DNA of 6,605 bases from Bacteroidales bacterium (lineage in GTDB: Bacteria > Bacteroidota > Bacteroidia > Bacteroidales > Paludibacteraceae): the NCBI GenBank assembly GCA_900768725.1, contig CAAGDU010000199.1, forward strand, positions 1 through 6,605, read 5' to 3'. This document shows positions 1-5,199 of this stretch, one piece after another. Each line of letters starts with the position of its first letter. Position 1 is the stretch's first letter. The notes under the pieces were generated by a model. It had not been told where the DNA came from and made no database searches. It saw only the letters and a program-made list of their open reading frames with translations. A program made the position numbers and the translations under genes.

Positions 1-36
1 AATCAGTACATTTGCGGCGTCAAACTATTAAAAAAG

Positions 37-989
37 ATGCCTATGTACCTCAAAAAATGTCCTTATTGCAAGTCCTCAAATGTAAAGAAAAGCGGACTAC
101 GTAATCACGTCCAACATTACAAATGTAAATCCTGTGGCAAACAGTTCCAAAACACCCCCCCCATGCCCTCAATGGAGTCTATATGGAGCGAGTACCTGAA
201 TGCCAAGCAGACTATCGCAGAGATTGCTAAGCAACATCATATAAGCGAGTCTACGGTCAAACGTACATTGCACAAAAAAGCAGACACTTGGCAACAACCG
301 AACCTCAACGGTATGAGTGGTTATATACATCTGGATGCGACCTACTGGGGGCATAATTGGGGTATCATGTTGTGCTTGGATGATGCCACCGGCAAGGTAC
401 TCTATCTTGCGTTCATCAAGCACGAGAAGACGCAATCCTATGTGGATGCAGTTGAGGGCGTTACATCCGCCGGTTATCGTATCAAAGGTATCATCATAGA
501 TGGCAAAAAAGACCTGTTTTCAGCCCTGAAGGACTATCCCATACAAATGTGTCAATCCCATCTAATACAGATAGTTACGCGTTATCTTACACATAATCCG
601 AAGATGAAAGCCTCCAAGGATTTAGCGCTGCTGATACACGAAATAATACATTAGAAGAAGGAAGACTTTGAACGCGACTATGCTGATTGGAAAGAGCGTT
701 ACAAAGAGTTTCTCAACAAGGCACCAAGCATAAAGATGGTAAAACCTGTTACCTCCATCGGAGAGTAAGAACGGTGATGCGTAGTATTGACTTTTACCTG
801 CCTTATCTGTTTACGTATCAAAGAGCAGATTGTGTAGGTATGCCGAATACGAATAACAAGATTGAGGGTACATTTACGGATTTGAAAAAGAACCTCAACA
901 ACCATAGTGGTTTGACGATAGAACATCGGAAGCAGTTTATAACAGCCTACTTTCAATCGAAGCCCGAAGGGCACACTAATAATCCCTAA
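37..989 (+). pseudogene. Broken transposase, IS256-like with N-terminal Zn ribbon
   Basis: The first 205 codons carry a zinc ribbon (C8, C11, C30, C33), a helix-turn-helix around residues 50-80 (AEIAKQHHISESTVKR), and the first two acidic residues of a DDE nuclease: D100 in HLDATYWG and D155 in IIIDGKKDL. A CxxH motif follows at 172-175. A TAG at 652-654 then stops the frame. The same frame continues sensibly after it (KKEDFERDYADWKERYKEFLNK) to about 720, where a single missing base moves the reading to the next frame (GTKHKDGKTCYLHRRVRT) up to TAA at 987-989. The third catalytic residue is probably the Glu encoded at 864-866 in NNKIEGTFTDLK. The two lesions separate D-D from E, so no active enzyme is expected. 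No slippery heptamer is present at the shift point. The start is ATG 37 or ATG 43. The family name is from recognition of the motif pattern. Confidence 0.85.
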
Positions 990-1028
990 ATTGGGGATTG
1001 CGTAGTATGCGGCTTGGGGAGCCGCGTA
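981..1028 (+). other. Two consecutive hairpins at the end of the transposase
   Basis: The first inverted repeat pairs AATCCC (981-986) with GGGATT (994-999) and covers the transposase stop codon. The second is a 6-bp GC-rich stem, GCGGCT (1009-1014) with AGCCGC (1020-1025), around a TGGGG loop, and can be extended outward by a few weaker pairs to about 1028. There is no clean T-tract directly after the second stem, so it is not a textbook intrinsic terminator. It may stop transcription leaving the element or be a subterminal structure of the IS. Confidence 0.45.
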
Positions 1029-1055
1029 ATAGTTTTATAACACCTACCAAATGCC

Positions 1056-1116
1056 AGACTGCAAAATGACCTATAGAGAGATACTACTTTTTTTTAGACT
1101 GCATTTTGACCTATAG
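1056..1116 (+). repeat. Two 21-bp near-identical direct repeats at the IS right end
   Basis: Positions 1056-1076 and 1096-1116 both begin AGACTGCA and end TGACCTATAG. They differ only in the three central bases, AAA in the first and TTT in the second. The 19 bases between them end in a T-tract. The first copy fits as the tip of the insertion sequence; the second could be a target-site similarity, a duplicated end, or the scar of another element of the same kind. Confidence 0.75.
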
Positions 1117-1123
1117 ACCGAGA

Positions 1124-1197
1124 TTTATCCCTATTTATCCCGGTTTATCCCGACTTGTCGGGAACTTGTCGGGAATATGTCGGGAACACGTTGGGAA
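1124..1197 (+). repeat. Intergenic tandem repeats, 10-bp then 11-bp period
   Basis: TTTATCCC occurs three times with a 10-base period (1124-1131, 1134-1141, 1144-1151). The pattern then switches to an 11-base unit, CTTGTCGGGAA, with four copies (1154-1164, 1165-1175, 1176-1186 and 1187-1197); the first two are identical and the last two diverge progressively. At the junction CCCGAC (1149-1154) and GTCGGG (1157-1162) form a perfect short inverted repeat. Together with the IS end and the acyltransferase 3' side, this accounts for most of the gene-free stretch 990-1299. Positions 1198-1299 show nothing recognisable; open frames crossing it are of repeat-driven composition. Confidence 0.85.
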
Positions 1198-1299
1198 GGG
1201 GCGACATAACTACATTTTTGAATCGTCGGGTCAACATGTATATCATTGCCCCTTTCTCGTCCTTTCGCTTACGCTCCTTACTACAAACAACCGTCTATC

Positions 1300-1944
1300 T
1301 TACGCTTCTTGATTATACCACCTCTCTAAACGTTCGTTGAATGACCGACGGTCGGGAGCAGAGGAAGACCACTCGCGTAACGCACTACTCATCTCTACAC
1401 ACTCTATCTTCACTTTCCGCCTGAGGCGCAAGCGTTTTGGCTTCTGCTTGCTCCATAGGCTATCCTCTAAACCCGTAGTCCGAACCAAGATTATCTCGGT
1501 CTCATCGGGGATTTCTCGGCAAACTTCATAAGCTAATCGGCGATTACCTATCACCTCGCGCGACACCAACGACACATGACCCGATGGGTAGAAAAGCACA
1601 TCCTTACCTGCACGCAATGACTCTAATGCTATCTCCGTCAATCGTTGCGCCTGTGCCACATCCTCACGGCGCCGCCCTTTCTCCAAGTCGGGTACTACCA
1701 CCGAATCCAACATCTGCAACACCGGCAGAAAAAACCTGTTGCGGAAGAAACGCGCATCCACCATCGGGCATAACGCTACATCCCAACACTCCGCAAACAG
1801 CAGCAATGGGTCGATGAAAGCAGGATGATTGGGCATCACCAAATGAACCTTACCGTCATGTAATAGTTCCAATCCTTTTATCTCCACATCATAATGTGTG
1901 TGGAATAGCGCCCGAGCAAAGCGAGCCAAACGAAAGCGGTTCAT
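1300..1944 (-). CDS. PlsC-like lysophospholipid acyltransferase domain protein
   Basis: A 214-residue protein of the glycerolipid acyltransferase (LPLAT/PlsC) family, which moves fatty acyl groups onto lysophospholipids or related acceptors at the membrane. The catalytic HX4D motif is NHPAFID, with H40 and D45. The acceptor-binding block is YPSGH at 119-123 instead of the usual FPEGTR, a variant I associate with a subfamily of two-domain proteins. The conserved stretch EVIGNRRLAYEV and LVRTTGL follow. No membrane-spanning segment or signal peptide is obvious. The protein ends soon after this domain with FNERLERWYNQEA. The ATG at 1942-1944 is 12 bases after the ATPase stop, so the two genes are probably co-transcribed. 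The substrate cannot be told. It might be a full small enzyme or the remaining acyltransferase half of an acyltransferase-AMP ligase fusion. Confidence 0.85.
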   Translation of the reverse strand: MNRFRLARFARALFHTHYDVEIKGLELLHDGKVHLVMPNHPAFIDPLLLFAECWDVALCPMVDARFFRNRFFLPVLQMLDSVVVPDLEKGRRREDVAQAQRLTEIALESLRAGKDVLFYPSGHVSLVSREVIGNRRLAYEVCREIPDETEIILVRTTGLEDSLWSKQKPKRLRLRRKVKIECVEMSSALREWSSSAPDRRSFNERLERWYNQEA

Positions 1945-1956
1945 AAACTACATGTA

Positions 1957-3018
1957 TCAACTTAAGTAACTACGTAGCCAACGTGTGAAGAAGGGATCTT
2001 CAATAGTATATCCCGATTCTTTGATAAGTAGTCCTGCCTTCAGCATACGCTTCAGTCCGCTATACGTGGTGCTACTTGGGTCTATACGGGAAGTCATTGG
2101 GTTTTGTCCGAAAGCCAACTGACGCAAGATTCCTCTGTCGGTTCGATTCTGTGCATTCCATAGACGTTCGTAATCCAAGTCATGCTCCTGTACAAGTTTG
2201 CTGATGGCAATCTCTACCACATTCTCCGTGATACGCGGATATGCCATCAGTTCCCATACTTGTGCGCTCAGTTGCTGAGTGTAGTAGGGGTGGCAATTGG
2301 TAAAGGTGAGAATAGCATCCACCATCGGACTGTTGTCCACATAGTTGGGTAGACGTTCGGCGATGTATGTGCGAAAATCCGGTTCCGGTATGCGCTTCAA
2401 GTGCATCAGTTGTCCAAAATGGTAGAACGGACTTTTCTTTTTCTCAAAGATATCGGTCATCATCGACTCCTGACTGCCTAAAAAGAGGTAGTTCAGCCCT
2501 TTCTGTGTCTGCATGATGGCACGCAACTGCTTGTCTAATCCTTTCTGAATCTGCAATACTTCCTGAAACTCATCCAGCACTACCACCAGCCTCTTTTCCT
2601 GCGTACTCACTTTCTCTAATAGTACCATTGAATCTTCCAACGCCGTTTCTGCTTTCACCTGCGGCTGGAAAGACACATCTATCGTACCCATTAGGGCGTT
2701 GGTGGAGACGGTAGGGACAAAGCGGAAATGCGTCAGTTGGTGTTTTATCTTTTCCAACGGATATACAGAGAAGATTTCGCGGAGCAATAACTCGGCTAAA
2801 TGCTGCACACTGAGCACTTGCTGCATGTTTATCGTTATGCTCGGGCGGTGGACTTGAGTCAACACTTTCTTCACCAGGCTGCTTTTGCCGTATCTGCGAG
2901 GACTAATCAACACGATGTGGTTCTCGCTATCCAGCCTATTGATAAGCGTTTCTGTCTCCTCAATACGGTCGGTGAAATACTCGGATTCTACGATGGTACC
3001 AAACTTAAACGGGTTCAT
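1957..3018 (-). CDS. ATPase_2/STAND-like P-loop ATPase of unknown role
   Basis: A predicted 353-residue cytoplasmic ATPase of the ATPase_2 type (archaeal-ATPase-like, AAA+/STAND superfamily). It opens with MNPFKFGTIVESEYFTDR, the usual lead of this family. The Walker A loop is SPRRYGKSS at 39-47 and Walker B is VVVLDEF at 145-151 with D149 and E150. A sensor-like strand NYLFLGSQ lies at 176-183. The C-terminal part (about 290-353) looks like a winged helix, with SGLKRMLKAGLLIKESG followed by DPFFTRWLRSYL. The frame is open upstream to 3171, but that longer version would run through the promoter and into comF. The ATG at 3016-3018 lies about 55 bases after the predicted transcription start, so it is chosen. 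No partner gene reveals the function; members are common in Bacteroidetes and archaea and mostly uncharacterised. Probably transcribed with the acyltransferase that follows. Confidence 0.9.
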   Translation of the reverse strand: MNPFKFGTIVESEYFTDRIEETETLINRLDSENHIVLISPRRYGKSSLVKKVLTQVHRPSITINMQQVLSVQHLAELLLREIFSVYPLEKIKHQLTHFRFVPTVSTNALMGTIDVSFQPQVKAETALEDSMVLLEKVSTQEKRLVVVLDEFQEVLQIQKGLDKQLRAIMQTQKGLNYLFLGSQESMMTDIFEKKKSPFYHFGQLMHLKRIPEPDFRTYIAERLPNYVDNSPMVDAILTFTNCHPYYTQQLSAQVWELMAYPRITENVVEIAISKLVQEHDLDYERLWNAQNRTDRGILRQLAFGQNPMTSRIDPSSTTYSGLKRMLKAGLLIKESGYTIEDPFFTRWLRSYLS

Positions 3019-3033
3019 AATCAAATAATTATG

Positions 3034-3067
3034 GTTGCGAAATTTTTCGTTGCGAAATTTTTCGCAA
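3034..3067 (-). repeat. 15-bp tandem duplication forming a hairpin in the ATPase leader
   Basis: GTTGCGAAATTTTTC occurs twice in perfect tandem (3034-3048, 3049-3063). The second copy plus the next bases form a perfect inverted repeat, TTGCGAAA (3050-3057) with TTTCGCAA (3060-3067), separated by two bases. It lies between the predicted promoter and the ATPase start codon, thus in the 5' untranslated RNA. It could be an operator or an RNA stem; nothing shows which. Confidence 0.8.
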
Positions 3068-3080
3068 TGGTTTCTGCGTG

Positions 3081-3112
3081 CAAAAGTACAACTATTTCTT
3101 GAATTATGCAAA
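3081..3112 (-). promoter_or_regulatory. Bacteroidetes-type promoter for the ATPase gene
   Basis: Read on the minus strand, TTTG (3112-3109) is followed by 20 bases and then TACTTTTG (3088-3081). This matches the Bacteroidetes vegetative sigma pattern of a -33 TTTG and a -7 TAnnTTTG. Transcription would start near 3074, giving a leader of about 55 bases. The -33 element lies 18 bases after the comF stop codon. Confidence 0.75.
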
Positions 3113-3130
3113 TTTTTCTTAATTCTCTCC

Positions 3131-3826
3131 TTATCTTGCTTTGCAGAGGGCGAAGACGGAGTAGCGGGCACCGCGACAGGGACGCAAGGCTTGCATACAG
3201 GCTCGCATGGTGGCTCCCGTGGTGATGAGGTCGTCCACCAGGAGGATATGCTTGCGATACAACTCCTCGGGATGGTTCACTTCAAACGCATTCACCATGT
3301 TGGTCTTTCGCTCGTCTCCTTGCAACAACGCCTGCTGCGCGGTATGCTTCCTACGGGTCAATAGTGTCGTATTCATCGGGATTTTAGTTACCTCGCTCAG
3401 TGCTCGCGCGATATACTCCGATTGGTTAAATCCTCGCTCGCGCAAGCGTTTGGGGTGCAAGGGAATAGGGATGATGATATCTATCCCCTCGAAGAAATCC
3501 GTTTGCAGGAAGTCGTATGCCGCTTCTTTGGCAAGCAGGGTGGCTATCTCGGGTTGTTCGTGGAATTTCATGCGATGGATAGCCTTTCGGATGGGGTGCC
3601 CTTTGTCGTAGAAAAGGAAGGCAGCACCCCGTTGAAACCGAGAGAAATCGGAGGAAAAGAGTTGTTCGGTGATGTTATCACGCTGCGTGGCTTGCTCCGT
3701 GCGCGGTAGCGTCTGCATACAGTCGGCGCAGATACACTCTTCCCCATCGTCAATCACCCGCCCGCACATCGGGCAGCAGCGAGGGAAGAGGAGTTGGAGG
3801 ATACTATGGAAAAGGGAGAGGGACAA
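3131..3826 (-). CDS. comF: ComF family phosphoribosyltransferase-like protein
   Basis: A 231-residue ComF-family protein. The N-terminus has a zinc ribbon with CxxC pairs C18-C21 and C33-C36. The C-terminal part is a type I phosphoribosyltransferase fold: IIIPIPLHPKRLRERGFNQSE at about 117-137 and the PRPP-binding loop LLVDDLITTGAT at 195-206. Length and layout are normal for the family. ComF relatives take part in natural DNA uptake (ComF/ComFC, GntX) and act in the cytoplasm; a role here is inferred from family only. The start is unusual: no ATG lies ahead of the zinc ribbon, and the frame is closed by TAA at 3845-3847. TTG at 3824-3826 is the best candidate, giving the typical lead SLSLFHSILQLLFPRCCPMC. 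The start codon directly abuts a 7-bp tandem repeat. No promoter is visible in the 91 bases after fic, so it is probably read from the fic promoter. Confidence 0.9.
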   Translation of the reverse strand: MSLSLFHSILQLLFPRCCPMCGRVIDDGEECICADCMQTLPRTEQATQRDNITEQLFSSDFSRFQRGAAFLFYDKGHPIRKAIHRMKFHEQPEIATLLAKEAAYDFLQTDFFEGIDIIIPIPLHPKRLRERGFNQSEYIARALSEVTKIPMNTTLLTRRKHTAQQALLQGDERKTNMVNAFEVNHPEELYRKHILLVDDLITTGATMRACMQALRPCRGARYSVFALCKAR

Positions 3827-3857
3827 GTGGTCAGTGGTCAGTGGTTAGTGGTCAGTG
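3827..3857 (-). repeat. 7-bp tandem repeat abutting the comF start codon
   Basis: The heptamer GTGGTCA is repeated four times plus three bases (3827-3833, 3834-3840, 3841-3847, 3848-3854, then GTG). The third copy has one change (GTGGTTA), which supplies the in-frame TAA closing the comF reading frame upstream. The repeat ends exactly next to the proposed TTG start. The unit is not a multiple of three, so a change in copy number would alter the upstream frame and leader length. Confidence 0.9.
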
Positions 3858-3886
3858 TCCGGGTGCGCGGGTGCTTGCATGCCTGC

Positions 3887-3921
3887 GTTGTCGTTGTCGT
3901 TTACGTTGTCGTTGTCGTTAC
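3887..3921. repeat. 18-bp repeat, downstream copies, at the fic stop codon
   Basis: Two copies of the unit GTTGTCGTTGTCGTTTAC: a complete one at 3887-3904 and one shortened by a single base at 3905-3921. Inside each unit GTTGTC is repeated with a 6-base period. The second copy overlaps the fic stop codon (TAA, read from 3920 to 3918). The same unit, in the same orientation, occurs upstream of fic at 5021-5084. Confidence 0.9.
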
Positions 3922-5009
3922 AAAAAAAGATAAGTGAAGCGTTTGGCGTGGGGGTCTTCGATGGACATCACGCCTTTCTGTACAAGGTCGTTTAAGTCGC
4001 GTAATGCAGTATCGGAAGAGCACTTGGCAAGATGTGCCCATGTCCTTGACATCACACGCGTCTTATCTTCTTGCAGCAGCCGATTGATGGTAGTCCGTTG
4101 TCTTTCTGACAGGTTCACCCCTTCATGCCGCTGCCAGAACAGAGTCTTTTGCAGGATAGTAGTGATGCGATTATCTGAGATACGCACTGCCTCTTGCAAG
4201 GTATGGATATACCAAACGAGCCAAGCCGTAATGTCTCCACTACCGCGCTGCACGGTCTCCAAGCAGCGGTAGTAGTTTTTCTTATCGGTGTTGATAGCCG
4301 CTGCAATACTATAATAGCGGGCACTGCTGTTGTCGCCTCGTGCCAAGCATATCTCAGCCAAGAGCCGACTGATACGCCCGTTGCCGTCCTCAAAGGGGTG
4401 AATACTGACAAACCAGAGATGTGCAATAGCCGAGCGAATAATCTGCGAGTCGGAGGATGGGGTATTGAACCATCGGATAAAACGCTCCATCTCTTCCGAC
4501 ACCCTTTCGGGAGCAGGGGCGACATAATGTATCTTCTCGTGTCCGAAAGCACCGGACACTATCTGCTCAGCGCATTGTCGATACTGCCCTACCGTGATGG
4601 GTATGCCGCCGGAAAATCGCGTCTCAAACAAGCCACTATGCCAGCCGCAGAGCATCTGTTTGTCGATAGGCTGTTGATAATGCGCCATAGCGGTCATCAT
4701 CACGTTCACCACCGCATCTACCATTCGTGAAGGTGTCTTCTCGTTTTGCAGCAGCGTGTCTATGCCTAAATTGCGGGTTACCGATGAGCGTACCTCGTCC
4801 ATATTGAGCAACACTCCCTCTATCTCCGATGAGCGCACGACATCCTCTACAATGTTCTCTGCCTCGATAAGGGCTTGCGATGGCATGCCCAGCGTTCCCA
4901 GTCGTCCGTATAACTTCCCTATCTCGCGGCAGACGGTGTCCAGCAAAGGATTTACCTCTGCGGCATTCCAATAGAACTGCGTCCAGTTATTTCGCTCGTG
5001 TATGAACAT
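3918..5009 (-). CDS. fic: Fic/DUF4172-type protein adenylyltransferase
   Basis: A predicted 363-residue Fic protein, an enzyme class that usually transfers AMP from ATP to a hydroxyl side chain of a target protein. The Fic motif HPFEDGNGR is complete at residues 204-212, with H204 as catalytic base. The N-terminal part (WTQFYWNAAEVNPLLDTV, about 9-26) fits the DUF4172 domain. SSEIEG at 60-65 matches the inhibitory (S/T)xxxE(G/N) motif with E64, so the protein should be a class II, self-inhibited Fic. The C-terminal region after about residue 298 looks like a winged helix (SERQRTTINRLL, TALRDLNDLVQKGVM). The frame stays open to an ATG at 5102 that would add a DNDNAN-rich tail encoded by 18-bp repeats, but that ATG lies inside the -7 promoter element. 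The ATG at 5007-5009, giving MFIHERNNW, is therefore preferred. The target is unknown, and no antitoxin gene accompanies it. Confidence 0.92.
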   Translation of the reverse strand: MFIHERNNWTQFYWNAAEVNPLLDTVCREIGKLYGRLGTLGMPSQALIEAENIVEDVVRSSEIEGVLLNMDEVRSSVTRNLGIDTLLQNEKTPSRMVDAVVNVMMTAMAHYQQPIDKQMLCGWHSGLFETRFSGGIPITVGQYRQCAEQIVSGAFGHEKIHYVAPAPERVSEEMERFIRWFNTPSSDSQIIRSAIAHLWFVSIHPFEDGNGRISRLLAEICLARGDNSSARYYSIAAAINTDKKNYYRCLETVQRGSGDITAWLVWYIHTLQEAVRISDNRITTILQKTLFWQRHEGVNLSERQRTTINRLLQEDKTRVMSRTWAHLAKCSSDTALRDLNDLVQKGVMSIEDPHAKRFTYLFL

Positions 5010-5020
5010 AATGAATAGAA

Positions 5021-5084
5021 TGTCGTTTGCGTTGTCGTTGCCGTTTGCGTTGTCGTTGTCGTTTGCGTTGTCGTTGTCGTATGC
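5021..5084. repeat. 18-bp tandem repeat in the fic leader
   Basis: About 3.6 copies of GTTGTCGTTGTCGTTTGC: a 10-base partial copy at 5021-5030, then full copies at 5031-5048 (one change), 5049-5066 (exact) and 5067-5084 (one change). It lies between the predicted fic promoter and start codon, so it would be transcribed as an untranslated leader rich in CAACGA. It is the same unit and orientation as the array at the fic stop codon. Confidence 0.92.
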
Positions 5085-5099
5085 GGTAGAAATCTGCGG

Positions 5100-5131
5100 C
5101 AAAGGTAGTGATATTTTGGGATATGTGCAAG
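5100..5131 (-). promoter_or_regulatory. Bacteroidetes-type promoter for fic
   Basis: On the minus strand CTTG (5131-5128) is followed by 20 bases and TACCTTTG (5107-5100), matching the -33 TTG and -7 TAnnTTTG elements of Bacteroidetes promoters, with the same spacing as the promoter of the ATPase gene. The start of transcription would be near 5093, leaving a leader of about 84 bases that consists mainly of the 18-bp repeats. This excludes the upstream ATG at 5100-5102 as the start of fic. Confidence 0.75.
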
Positions 5132-5140
5132 GGTTGCGGC

Positions 5141-5175
5141 AAAAAATGCCGCAAAATCTTGCGATTTCTGCGGCA
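5141..5175 (-). terminator. Intrinsic terminator of uxaA
   Basis: Starting 24 bases after the uxaA stop codon, the minus strand forms a 12-bp stem with one bulged base (5175-5163 with 5158-5147) and a 4-base loop. The outer part is TGCCGCA with TGCGGCA and the inner part AAATC with GATTT. Six T residues follow at once (5146-5141). This is a textbook rho-independent terminator and separates uxaA from the fic promoter. Confidence 0.88.
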
Positions 5176-5199
5176 TTCTCGGGTTTTGGTGGTTTGTGC

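Larger units (their letters stand above)
1..1076 (+). mobile_element. Partial, decayed IS256-like insertion sequence (right-hand part)
   Basis: This stretch is an insertion sequence entered after its left end. It contains a broken transposase gene and what looks like the right terminus. Imperfect inverted matches link the two sides: AAACTATTA at 22-30 matches TAATAGTTT at 1027-1035, and CATTTG at 9-14 matches CAAATG at 1048-1053, in the order expected of terminal inverted repeats. By that alignment the right-end sequence continues to about 1076, and the matching left tip would lie a few tens of bases before position 1. No target-site duplication can be tested without the left flank. The assignment rests mainly on the transposase; the exact right boundary is an inference and could instead be near 1116, because a near-copy of the end lies there. 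Confidence 0.65.

Noticed and set aside
712..730. Programmed -1 frameshift in the transposase
   Set aside because: There is no slippery heptamer or downstream stimulatory structure at the shift, and a stop codon upstream already breaks the gene.
1106..1340. Small plus-strand genes downstream of the IS
   Set aside because: They are open mainly through the tandem repeats, overlap the acyltransferase on the other strand, and have no recognisable protein features.
3101..3125. Terminator for comF
   Set aside because: GAATTA and TAATTC can pair, but the stem is only six mostly A-T pairs with a 13-base loop and overlaps the -33 element of the ATPase promoter; too weak to call.
3019..3171. 51-residue N-terminal extension of the ATPase
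   Set aside because: It overlaps the comF 3' end and the promoter at 3081-3112, and its composition is unlike a protein domain; MNPFKFGTI is the usual family start.
5021..5084. CRISPR array
   Set aside because: The 18-bp units are contiguous, with no spacers and no nearby cas genes.
5010..5102. N-terminal extension of the Fic protein rich in DNDNAN
   Set aside because: It is the translation of the 18-bp DNA repeat, and its ATG lies inside the -7 promoter element; MFIHERNNW at 5009 is a natural start for the DUF4172 domain.
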